Below are positions 9,769 through 19,900 of a stretch of 64,000 nt of DNA, in pieces. The DNA is from Brachionus manjavacas (Eukaryota > Rotifera > Eurotatoria > Ploima > Brachionidae), in contig JAHQIY010000006.1 of the NCBI GenBank assembly GCA_019054805.1, forward strand, positions 3,534,001-3,598,000. The letters are read 5' to 3'. The position numbers and the translations under genes are program-made. The stretch's first letter is position 1. Each line of letters opens with the position of its first letter. The notes under the pieces were generated by a model, which did no database searches, was not told the origin of the DNA, and saw only the letters and a list, made by a program, of their open reading frames with translations.

Positions 9769-11489
9769 TTAGAATGGAGTGATTTGAACACTTTTTTGGC
9801 TTTTGAGTCTAAATTCTATGGTGCCGTATCCCAAAATGCCCACAGTTAGGTAAACTAGCAACAAATAAAGCTTTATCTGTACACAAAGATAATTTGAGTA
9901 AGCATATGCAATCACAAATCCGAGAGATTCCCTAAACAAAACAAGAATTGAAATTTGCTAAAAAATTAAAAAATATTACCAAAGTCTATAATTGGAAAAA
10001 GCAGCTTCTTCTGATGATTGGAAAATAACTCCATAAAAAGCATTAATCTGAGTTTGCCATCTTGTTAATTTAAAATATTAAAAAAAATTTCTAATCAAAA
10101 AAAACTTCGGTACACTGCATCAGAGAGACCCCATAAGATGGCGATTATGAAAAGAATATAGCTATTATCTTCATTTGGCTTCCAAAAAGTCATCAGCAAT
10201 ATTGTTCCATAATTTAGACCCGCCGCAATTAAAAAACATGGAATTCTTCCAATAAATTTTAATACATAGCCAAAGCCATAAGAACCAAGTGTATCAGAAA
10301 CACCATAGCAAATCATTATGTAGCCAACATAATCGACCCCTTTTATGCAGCTTATAAATGACTTAATTAACGATAAAAATTGTCAAATTTTAGTTAAATT
10401 AATGAAATTTATTTACTCTGGTAAAATCTGCTGATATAAATGCTTGTTCGAAACCAGACCACATTGTAAGTGGAATTATTAGAAGTTGGTTTTTATTTCG
10501 TAAGTGTCTTAGAGTATTAATTAATAATTTAATTGGATTTTTATTTTCTTCTTTGGAATGATTAAGACCAATTTTATCATATGAATCAATTAATGTGAGA
10601 ACCAAAAATGCGGCAAATAAGGCACAAGCTACATAAATGCCACATAGAATGTAAACCTTGGATAATATTTTAGAATTTTCGTTTAATTATTTCTTTAGAC
10701 ATACTGTCGATTTTTGTGCCTTCTTTATTTCTACACTTCCACTTCCTGGGCAATCATTTGATCCACAAAATGAAATGTTTGATACAAAAGTACTATTTTC
10801 AACCAATTCAGGTTTCAGAACAGTAGAACTAATAATATTTCCCCAAATGTTGCCAGACTGAAACATGGCAAAGAAAATTCCAAAGAATCTGTTAATTACA
10901 ACTTCAGTCGATTCGCCCGAATACTTGGCGTATTTATTTCCCAAATCAGTCAAAAATGTGCACTTAGCAGTCCACAGTGGAGCCGCTTTAATCAAACTTT
11001 AATTTTGAAAAAACATTTAAACAAACTTACCACCAACTTAAAAAAAAAATTAAGAAAAAATATTAATTGATTTTATCAAAAATTACGCCCGAGAATAATG
11101 GCACTTGGAACTAAAGTGTAGTATCTTGGAAATATATTTGCACCTATGTAGAGAACATAGGCTAACTGCGAAAAAAATATTGTCCATTTTACTCCTAGGT
11201 TTTTAATTAAAATTGAGGGCAAAAAAATACAGCTAAGGATCAAAGAGACGTAGATAGTGGATAAACTAACTGTTCCAAGACCATCGTCACTGTTCAAACT
11301 ACTTTGCAAATTTGCTATTGATGAATAAGCAGTGAACAAAAACACCCAACCTAAACCTATTATAAACAAATTTTTCAAAATTATTCGCTTCACTATTTTG
11401 GCTTCCTCAGGGTTTATTGTTTCACATAACTTGGCGTCATTAACGTCTTTGGCTTTTTCACTTTCGGCTTTTGCGATGTCGCTACTCAT
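9769..11489 (-). CDS. UNC-93-like multipass membrane protein, paralogue B
   Basis: Seven coding exons: 11087-11489, 11031-11036 (6 bases), 10705-10985, 10417-10656, 10114-10361, 9980-10060 and 9769-9931. They sum to 1422 bases, 473 residues. Exons of 240 and 248 bases are identical in length to those of paralogue A, and the family blocks recur: NLQSSLN, LGLGAAPLWTAK, INRFFGIFFAMFQSGN, GFEQAFISADFT, W-QTQIN-FYG and EAAFSNYRLW. B lacks two introns present in A: one after the LFQS/MFQS codons and one splitting A's 20-base and 61-base exons, which equal B's single 81-base exon. The acidic N-terminus (about 50 residues) is longer than in A. The pair is a tandem duplication. A TTTATT at 9720-9725 (AATAAA on the coding strand) lies 44 bases past the stop. 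Confidence 0.9.
11031..11036 (-). other. Six-base micro-exon of UNC-93-like paralogue B
   Basis: On the minus strand TTGGTG sits between a ttttaag acceptor and a strong gtaagt donor. Skipping it would leave LGAAPLW in place of LGLGAAPLW. It occupies the same codon position as the 6-base exon of paralogue A. Confidence 0.8.
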
Positions 11490-12779
11490 ATTTCGAAATT
11501 TTGAAATAAAAAGTGAAAAATTTTCTCTAAATAAAGCATATCTTAATTAGAAATAGTCTAATTGGTAAAGATTAGAATGAAAATCTAATCCTTTGGCAAG
11601 ATTTATATTGGTGCGCCTTAATATTTTATTGCGCCTTAATATGCAACGTTAGTTCAAATTAATTTTTTTTGTTTAACTTTTATTTACCTTTTCTATTTTT
11701 TATCTTTAATTAAGTATTTACTAGGCGTCTTATTTAGATTTATCACATTTATAATTTTATAGTCAATTTTCATCCAATTTACTACTAAGCAAACGATTTT
11801 GATCTATTTGAAAAAAAAAGATAAATTGATATTTGATTACAATTTACCAAAAGATTTAGCAAAATTTCTTTTCAACCATTATCAAATTTTACCGCTAAAA
11901 CAAGGTTGAACTTTACCAAAAAAGCAAGTTGAAACAAAAACTGCTATCGAAATATCAACAAATTCTAGAGACTAGATATTTTGGTTTTATAAATGCATTT
12001 TCTTAAAAAATTAAAAAAATTGTTTTTGTTTTGAAGCCAATTAGGGCTCATGTAATCTTCTTGGATAAAAGAGTCAAAAAAGCCGAATTAAAATAATTAC
12101 ATAACTGAGATACACTTGAAGTGTTTTTTAAACCTAAGTTTTACTTGATTGAAAAATTTAAACAAAAATAGAAAAAAAATTTCTTCAAATTAGAGTATTC
12201 TAAACCAAATCGGATATCTGAGAATGAAAAAAATTCAAAGACTTGTTTTTAAGAAATTTTTTAAATGAATTTTTGTTTATGATGTTCTTTATCTTTATTA
12301 TAAGGTCACCCTCATAGAATAGGAGTATGCATACACACAATATCTGTTTTGAAGCTATTTCATATTTTAAAAGATTAAAATTAGAAGTAATAAATTTTTT
12401 TAAGCTCTTATCATTTAAAAAAGACATAATATTTTATCGACTTGAAAAATAAATAAAACAATTGACCAAGAATAAATTCTAATTATATCAATTGAAAAAA
12501 AATTAAGCCTATGTGTTTGAATTCATGGTAATCTTTAAATTTTTGAAAAATAAAAAATATATCATCATCAAATTATGCGTTTAATTAATTTCAAGTATTC
12601 ATTTTATTATTTAAGCTTTGATTTTGTAATCTCAAATATTAAAGCTTCAATGACTTAATCTCGAATTTTTTTATAGATTTTTTTTTTATATTTTTACAAG
12701 TTTTAATAAAATTTAAAACTTAAAATCAGCACAGAGATATTTATTAATTATTTTTTAAATTTTAAATCAATTGATTTCG
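11490..12779. other. AT-rich intergenic stretch
   Basis: No gene was recognised. A 12-base word gcgccttaatat occurs twice at 11613-11645, spaced by 18-19 bases. The 75-codon minus-strand frame at 12200-12427 is Lys/Asn/Phe-rich and has no domain. Confidence 0.5.
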
Positions 12780-12789
12780 TTACCGAGTG

Positions 12790-13990
12790 TCTAAATAGAG
12801 AATTTGCAGTGGACATATTATTTTTAGACTTCATGAAAGCGTTCGACTTGGTCACACACCCAGAGTTAATTGTTAAATTGGAAGCTTTTGGATTTAAAGG
12901 CAAAATTTTAGGATGGCTGAAAGCTTTCCTTTCCAAAAGAAAACAAAGAGTAGTTCTCGATGGTCTATCGTCCGAATGGAAACCAGTTCTGAGCGGTGTA
13001 CCGCAAGGTTCAGTCTTAGGACCATTATTGTTATAATATTCATCAACGACTTGCCAAACGGGTTGTCCATTCTTTGTAAACTCTTTGCAAATTGTTTAGT
13101 ATAATCAAGAACCCTAAAGACCGTGAAGAATTCCAATCCAATATAAACAAACTGCTAGAGTGGACAGCTAAATGAAAGATGGACCTTAACCTTGGAAAAT
13201 GTAAGATCATGCACATTGGCAACAAAAAAATCCACCAAGACCACATGTATGCATTTGAAATCGACGACATGGCGTATGTTTTAGAGAGTACAAAATCAGA
13301 ACGAGATCTTGGAGTGAGACTACAAGACGACTTGAAATTGAAAGAACATATTTCCGAATCCGTACTCAAAGCTAACTTTGTACTTGGCAAGCTCAAAAAT
13401 CTTTTGTAAATTGGGACATTAGAACGTTCAAAACATTATTCACATCGTACGTGCGACCTATCTTAGAATACGGCTCGACAATATGGAATCCAAATCGAAA
13501 ACAAGATATTAAACAAATTGAAAATGTACAAAAGAGAGCCACAAAACTCGTACCAACCATTAGGAACAAAAGTTATGAGGATCGCCTGAAAATTCTAGGA
13601 TTGACAACTCTAGAAGAAAGAAGAAAAAGAGGTGATTTAATCCAATACTTTAAAATTAACAAAAATATTAATGTCGTAGATTGGTTTCATCCGCTCAACA
13701 ACAGCCCAAACTCAAACTGTTTAGGACCAGCTGGCTCTACAAGAGGGCATCACAAATTATACAGGCAAATTGTAAAATCTTGTCCTGCAAGACATAATTT
13801 CTTCACAGATAGGGTGGTACCCGCTTGGAACGAACTACCGGAGAACGTAAAAAATTCTGAAACAGTCAACAGCTTTAAGAACAAATACGACGAATTCTCA
13901 AATGGAAAGAAACATCTGCCATAGCTAAGAACGCTGGTACTTAGCTCCGCGGTTCATCCGTTGCAGATAATAATAATAATAATAATAATT
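12790..13990 (+). pseudogene. Broken jockey-like LINE reverse transcriptase with (AAT)n tail
   Basis: Successive open fragments at 12809-13036, 13179-13409 and 13451-13924 match the second half of a non-LTR retrotransposon ORF2. Motif A appears as FLDFMKAFD and motif B as SGVPQGSVLGP. Then come a frameshift, TKSERDLGV, the thumb-region RPILEYGSTIWNP and the common tail RRKRGDLIQ. The acidic ADD of catalytic motif C is missing: the LFA before it is followed directly by out-of-frame sequence, so the copy is dead. The 3' end is an (aat/ata)n run at about 13967-13989, a microsatellite tail typical of several LINE clades. The 5' half, including the endonuclease, is gone. Confidence 0.85.
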
Positions 13991-14209
13991 TCGAAAAATT
14001 TGAAAATTTATAATTCAAATATTTATATTTATATTTTATCTAACTATTTTTTTTAAATTTATTTATTCATTTAGAGAGACAACAAGATTTATACAAATCA
14101 GGAATTTTATAAATTTAATACATTGATTAAGTTGCTTGTTAAACAGATAGAAAACTAAACACTTGAAATACCGAGCAAATTTTGACTCTTGGGTCAATAT
14201 ATTGATAAA

Positions 14210-14480
14210 AACTAATTTGAAAAAGGATGTGAATGCGTTAGAGAAAGTGCAAGAACAGGCAAAAAAAATACCGGTGTTAACAAGAAAAACTTGAAACGAT
14301 TTCCTTGCTCAAATTAGAAACGATTTTGCTGCTGCTGTGAGCTCAAGACATGCTTTTTTCTCAAACAGGGTAGTGCCGTATTGGAATAAGTTGTCCAAAA
14401 ATGTGGTAATATCATAGTCAACCGTTAGATTCAAAGCGGCCTTAAATAGATTTAATGGAATCGTCTGCTAAAGCTTCACA
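14210..14480 (+). pseudogene. Decayed LINE ORF2 C-terminal scrap
   Basis: Translating across stops recovers KDVNALEKVQ, then SRHAFFSNRVVPYWNKL and a following VxxFKAALNRF. These resemble the conserved C-terminal region of the LINE reverse transcriptases elsewhere in this window (compare HNFFTDRVVPAWNELP near 13800). Several stops and frameshifts make it non-functional. Confidence 0.6.
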
Positions 14481-14559
14481 CTGCCAAATGGACTCGGACA
14501 CTCTACATTTTAGGTGTCGCACTAAGAAAGTAGTTAAACTGCAGTATAGATATTTCTAT

Positions 14560-15139
14560 CTATACCAACGCACTGAGGCGTTTAGCCTTATCTAGTGTAA
14601 GGCTTTGGCAGTCTTTGCTTCTCACTAATCCAAACACTTCTTTGTCAAAAGTTGCTTTGAAACTGTTGATTGTTTTCGCATTTATCGCATTTTTTGTCAA
14701 ACTGTTCCAATCCTTTGTCAAACCGATTAAACGAAGAGGTTCATCAAGTTTCAAAGCAACTTGATGAACCTCTTCGATTTATTTCACGGACAAGTCGTTT
14801 GTCATGTGGTCTCCTTAGGTTTATTGTGCTATTTTTAGTGTAGTTGATACCATTCATTAGAGATACTTTTTCTAGACCATTAAATATTTTAAACATTTGA
14901 ATTAAATCACCTCTCAGGCGACGATTTTCAAGGCTCATGAGATTTAAGTCTTTCAACCTCTCTTCATACGGTTTTACTCTGGTAGAATCTACAAGCTTTG
15001 TTGCTCTTCTTTGAACTCTTTCTATGATCTTTACATTTGCCTTTAAAAATGGGCGCCACATACTCACTACATACTCTAAGTGTGGTCTAACAAGTGAAGT
15101 ATAAAGGAGTCTCAGTGATATATATTGGAAAGTAGACAA
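14560..15139 (-). pseudogene. LINE reverse-transcriptase C-terminal fragment broken by an inverted duplication
   Basis: Reading on the minus strand, 15139-14744 carries the thumb-region block LVRPHLEYVVSMWRP, ERVQRRATKLV and RRLRGDLIQMFKI. 14754-14560 carries the final DWNSL...TINSFK block. The two are separated by a perfect 19-bp inverted repeat at 14732-14776, which introduces tandem stops in place of the usual RHNFF-x-NRV segment. The endonuclease and palm domains are absent. Confidence 0.8.
14732..14776. repeat. Perfect 19-bp inverted repeat with 7-base loop
   Basis: The word cgaagaggttcatcaagtt, the spacer tcaaagc, then the exact complement. It sits exactly where the LINE fragment's coding sequence breaks. 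Confidence 0.95.
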
Positions 15140-15470
15140 AAGTATTACATTCTATTTTAGAAAAACTTTTTTGGATGCTATAAATTTGAATTAAATTTAA
15201 AAAACAATGATGTTAATTTTTCATAAAAGGTATTTTAAAAGAAAATCTGAAATTAAAATATTGTCTGGTTTTGTATTCCATTCACATTTCTAAAATTCGA
15301 ATAAATGTCACAATTAAATTTCAATGAAAATAAAAATGGTTTTACTGATTTTTTGTTTTTTTTATTTAAATATTCTCACAAAGATAGTAAAAAATTTTTG
15401 TTGATTGTCAAAAAGCGCATTGTTAGTTCTTGAAAAAACTAAATAAAATTAAAAAAAAAAAAAACTGAAA
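15140..15470. other. AT-rich upstream region of the DRC2 gene
   Basis: No coding sequence was seen. It should hold the promoter and 5' leader of the following gene, which ends in an A-rich stretch just before ATG at 15471. Confidence 0.45.
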
Positions 15471-16778
15471 ATGGAGGAAGAAATATCAAACAACCAAATT
15501 AAAAAAGATGACAATTTTGAAACAATAAAATCAGCATTGATTACAAAATTCTTGGCCGAAAAGCTGAAAAAAGAGACAGAGCTTGTCAAATACAACAATT
15601 CAATTTTAAATGTAAAATATTTAAATTTGAGACGTAAGGAAAAAAGCGAAGAAATTTTGCAAAATATTAGTGAACTCAAGCACATAGCAGAAAAGTTTCT
15701 AAGTTTTAAATTTAAAATTGAATCGATATTCGAACAAAATTTTCAAAATGATCAAGAAATCAATTTGTTTATTTTCAGCAATTTCATTTTCATAAAAGAT
15801 GAATTAATAGCTAATTTTGTTCAAAGCATAGACATTCTGCGTCAAGACTTTGTCAAACGGGTACAAGAGATAAAAGTTCAATTTGAAATTGACAGAACTA
15901 GAATAGAAGATAGTTATTCTAACCATAAAAAAACTATAAATGATCAAATTGTGGCTTTGGAAGCAAATTTTTACTATGAAATGGTAGAAGATAAGAACAA
16001 ATTTATTAAAGCTAAAGAATCTCTAAATTGTGAACATTTGGATCAGGTGATTACATTGAGGGTTAATATGGAAAAAAAAATAGCCAATTTGCAAAAAGCT
16101 TATGAGGAAAATAAAAAATTAATTGAAAGCGAAATGTTTTATTTCAGCAAACCTGATGAAATAAGTTCGAAGAATGAAAAAATTGAAGCTGAAATTCAAA
16201 AAGATAGATTCAAAATTCGATCTTTAATAGATAAGTGTCAAAGTCTTAGGGAGGAGATTAATTTAATTGACATAAATTTTTTACTTTTAAATAAAAAAAA
16301 CGCCATTCATGAAAAATACAACCAATATGCTCAATTGAATCAGCAATTTGAACAGAGGAAGAAGAAAATAAAAGAAAAAATTCTAAATGTGATAAAATCA
16401 AGTAGTCAAGCTATGACTAAACTTCAATCTCAATCTGAAAAATGTCGCAAAATTTTAGCTTATTTCAGCATGTGTAGAAAAATGGAGACTTTAGAGGAAA
16501 AAGAGACTCTATTCTGTAAGTCTGATGTTGTTAGTGAAAATGTAGATTGGGAAGCTGTGCTAGGAAATGAAGACCAAAGTGAGAGTTCATTTATCAGGGA
16601 AATGTTGGAACAAGAGATAAATGATAATGGTTATAATTTTTATCTAAAGTATGCCAAAGTTAACATAGAATTAGAGTCATTGAAATTGGTCAAGTCCGAT
16701 CTAGAAAGAGAAAATTTTAATTTAAAAAACTATTTAAAAAATTATATTTCTAATATTGAAATAAATTGTTGCTTGTAA
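15471..16778 (+). CDS. DRC2: Dynein regulatory complex subunit 2 (DRC2/CCDC65-like)
   Basis: An uninterrupted 435-codon frame from ATG to TAA. The product is almost wholly charged, helical coiled coil without membrane segments, close to the size of DRC2/CCDC65 from other animals. Recognisable pieces are the N-terminal FLAEKLKKETEL..YN block, the central coiled coils, the CRKMETLEEKE segment (the family has a CxKxET-E motif), and the C-terminal KYAKVNIELESLK...LEREN-NLKNYLKNYI block. DRC2 is a structural part of the nexin-dynein regulatory complex that links axonemal doublets and is needed for normal ciliary beating. The reading ends NCCL, a little earlier than the vertebrate family. A gtaaat right at the stop could be a donor into a further short exon, but no in-phase partner was found. 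DCDC1 follows closely on the same strand. Confidence 0.8.
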   Translation: MEEEISNNQIKKDDNFETIKSALITKFLAEKLKKETELVKYNNSILNVKYLNLRRKEKSEEILQNISELKHIAEKFLSFKFKIESIFEQNFQNDQEINLFIFSNFIFIKDELIANFVQSIDILRQDFVKRVQEIKVQFEIDRTRIEDSYSNHKKTINDQIVALEANFYYEMVEDKNKFIKAKESLNCEHLDQVITLRVNMEKKIANLQKAYEENKKLIESEMFYFSKPDEISSKNEKIEAEIQKDRFKIRSLIDKCQSLREEINLIDINFLLLNKKNAIHEKYNQYAQLNQQFEQRKKKIKEKILNVIKSSSQAMTKLQSQSEKCRKILAYFSMCRKMETLEEKETLFCKSDVVSENVDWEAVLGNEDQSESSFIREMLEQEINDNGYNFYLKYAKVNIELESLKLVKSDLERENFNLKNYLKNYISNIEINCCL

Positions 16779-16942
16779 ATTGTTTAATGGTCAGAACTTT
16801 GGGCTTTGCCCTCATTTTAGAACTGAGATAATCAAGTGCTATTTGCTTTTGAGCTATGACAACAACTAAGACTTAATATAGATCAAGATTAGTCTTCAAT
16901 CCTCTCAGTAATTGCCTCAGACTTGACATGTATTAAATTGCT

Positions 16943-19900
16943 ATGAAGGTAAATTTTTACTTATCTCCATGACGATCGAGTTATTCTGAATAAATTTTTT
17001 TCAAATGGTAGCAAAATATTTGAATTTTTAAGTGCTAGAAAAAAAAATTTATCGGCTCTTCGGACCCTGCATTTAAAAAAAAAAATATGAATTGTCACGT
17101 TCTTCAGGGTGAACCATCACAATTGAGCTATGGCTCAAAAATAAATCCAAAAGAATTTTCTTACGAAGATGTTCTCATTGGAAAATACTTGGATGACTTG
17201 CGCAAAATAGAGTAAAGTATAAAAGACAAGCAAATTGATTTTATTAAATATTTCATTTAAAGAAGCAAGCCAAGAATTAGAACTCTAGAAATTTCTCCGT
17301 ACCTTCAAAAACTTCCAAGTTCAAATCCTACATTTCAAAACACAGGTTCACGAAATACAACAACTTCATTTGCAATTCAAAAGATACGAACAAATTCAGC
17401 AATCGGTTCTAGATCAAACTCAGCAATAAATATTGAGAAATTTTCACCATATATTGTTCCAGCCAGCAATCGATCCACCTCGAAAATAATAAATTTAGAT
17501 GATCCTTCATTTCTAAACTCAACAAGCAACATTCCCAATTTGAAATTAAGGAACAGACCTTCAAGCGCCCCCATCAAACGGTGAGGAAAACATCCCATTT
17601 TTACAGTTTAAAATAAGACAAAATCAAAATAGAGGCTAATTAGGGTTAAATGGAAGCCTGATTTGATCAAAACCTTAATCTATAAGTTCTTTTTGGATTT
17701 TATTTGAACTAATTTTTGTATTTGAAAACCATTTTTTATACTGATTCAAATAAAATATTCTTAGACAAAAAACATAAAGGAAAATTCCAGTAAATGGTAT
17801 TGCTATTTACCATGAATTAAAAATTAATTAAGAACAATCAGCTTGTTAATTAAATTTAATAATCTAAGAAACCAAATTTGTTTTGAAAAAAGAAAAGAAA
17901 AATTTCAATAATTTCTTATTAATGATTATTTTTCTAAAAAATTACCTAGTTACTAAAAAATGACCATTGGAATGTTAAGTCTTAATCTCATTAGGCTTAA
18001 ATTAAAGAATATAAGGCTTATTATTTAAATTGAGAATTTAAGAAATTATTATTATTTTTTTAATTTTAACTTAAGTTCAACTTCTAAATATTCAATCGGT
18101 TCGGTGAAATCGCGGAACTTGTATAAGTATCAAGCTTTCATGATAAAAGCAGTGGCTTATAGAAATGGAAGTAGAGATGTATGTGCTAACATTGCTGCAA
18201 AAAACATTAATGAAGTATTTTTTTTCTAAATTAAATTTCTTTCATTAAATAAAAAATTTAAAAGTTTTTGTCAATTGCCACTGACCGATTGCAATTGAAT
18301 CGTGCTGCTAGACGTATTTTTTTGGACAATGGAGATGAAATAAAAAGCGTAAACCAATTTTTGAAAAATTCCACCGTTTATGTATCATGTGGTGAAGAGT
18401 TTAAAGATCCATTTTTGAGAGCAAGGCATTTTCTAGAAAAGCAAAAGTCACTGGTTTGGACGTCAGATGGACTTCAGTTTATAGATCTCGAAAAACAGAA
18501 AGAAATCCAGAAGCAATTTAATGACGATAACAAATTTTCTAAAACAGTCAAATTGGAAAAACAAGACCGCTTCAGCCGCCACACTCGTTTGACCAAACGC
18601 TTGGTAGTCTATGCCAACGGGGTCGATTTTAACCCAACTCAAATTGTATTTGAGTATTTAAATTCAGTGAATAAAAATAGTTCTAATGAAGAAGAGATAG
18701 CTAAGTTGGAAAAAGAGTATTTGGATGACTTTCTTGATGCATGCACAAATAGAATAAATCTAAATGGAATTGCCAAATGTGTGTATAATTGGAATGGAGA
18801 ATTGGTAAAAAATTTGAACGACGTGCCTTTGTTGGATAAGTGTCTTCAAGCTTTAGTTCATGAGGTCGAGTACGCACCTGTATGGGTGAGCAAAGGTGAA
18901 GGGTTTGATTGCAATGGAAGCATAGTTTTTTTGGAAAATTTGATAAAATATTCCAAAAAAACTCGCAAAGAAATTGTCCATAAACGAAAAAAGGCCTTAA
19001 AACAAATGGAACAGTTAAATCAAGAATCAACTATTGAAAAAATGTCAACTAGAATTTTGGAATTAAAGATGAGTTTAGAGAATTTTGATAGTGAAATATC
19101 AGAATTGGAGAATTCGGTTTCTAATTTGGAAGAAATATTGTCCAATGTGCGCACCATGTCCAAATCGACTCTGTTCAACCACATTAAAGAGTTGAATACG
19201 GATGAAAAAATTTTTGGTGGCCGTAGTTCTAAAGGAGCCAAGTTGACTGTTTGCGTTAATGGCACAGATAAATCATTTGAAATGTTTTTTAACACAAAAG
19301 ATTGGAATTCTTCGGAAAATCGAATTTATCTTTTATTGGAAGAAGTAAACAGGGTTTATAGGAGAAACTTTGGATATGCTAATAAATTTACCAGAGTGTT
19401 TACTGAGAATGGTCAGGAGATAAAGCAAATACAAAAATTGGAGTTCAAAGATGTCATTTGGGTGTCTCAAGGTGAAAACTGGAAAGGAAAAAATGACGCT
19501 GTAATGGCAATGACAATCAGTTTTGGAAGTTTATTGGTGATGAATAATTTTGGACAAGCTTTGCAGAGTTCTGTGCAGAATGATGCAGAGGCGAATGAAA
19601 AAGAAAGTGAGCATGAGGAAATTCAGGAGAATTCAAGCTCAGACTCGGATATAGACGAAGATTTGAAAAATTTTTTCAGGCAAAAATCAAAAGCTTTGTC
19701 AAAAACTAGTTCAAAAAAAATTGTAGCCAAGGAATTTACGAGTTCTTATGAACCGCAACCAAACTTAAAGACTTACATTGAACCCATCAATTCCGTTTTT
19801 CTTAAAAAATATGATAGACCTGAGTTTTGGGACGTGCGAAATGAAAATGAGAGTTTGGAAATTTTGAAAGATGCAGCTGTGGAATTTAACCAAGAACAAT

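Noticed and set aside
12200..12427. 75-codon minus-strand frame
   Set aside because: Lys/Asn/Phe-rich composition typical of chance frames in AT-rich DNA, with no splice partner.
16943..17584. Separate 143-residue gene ending RNRPSSAPIKR
   Set aside because: The frame fits, but the donor at 17581 joins in phase to 18076, and the RNRPSSAP motif followed by a doublecortin domain matches the DCDC1 order, so it was taken as the gene's start.
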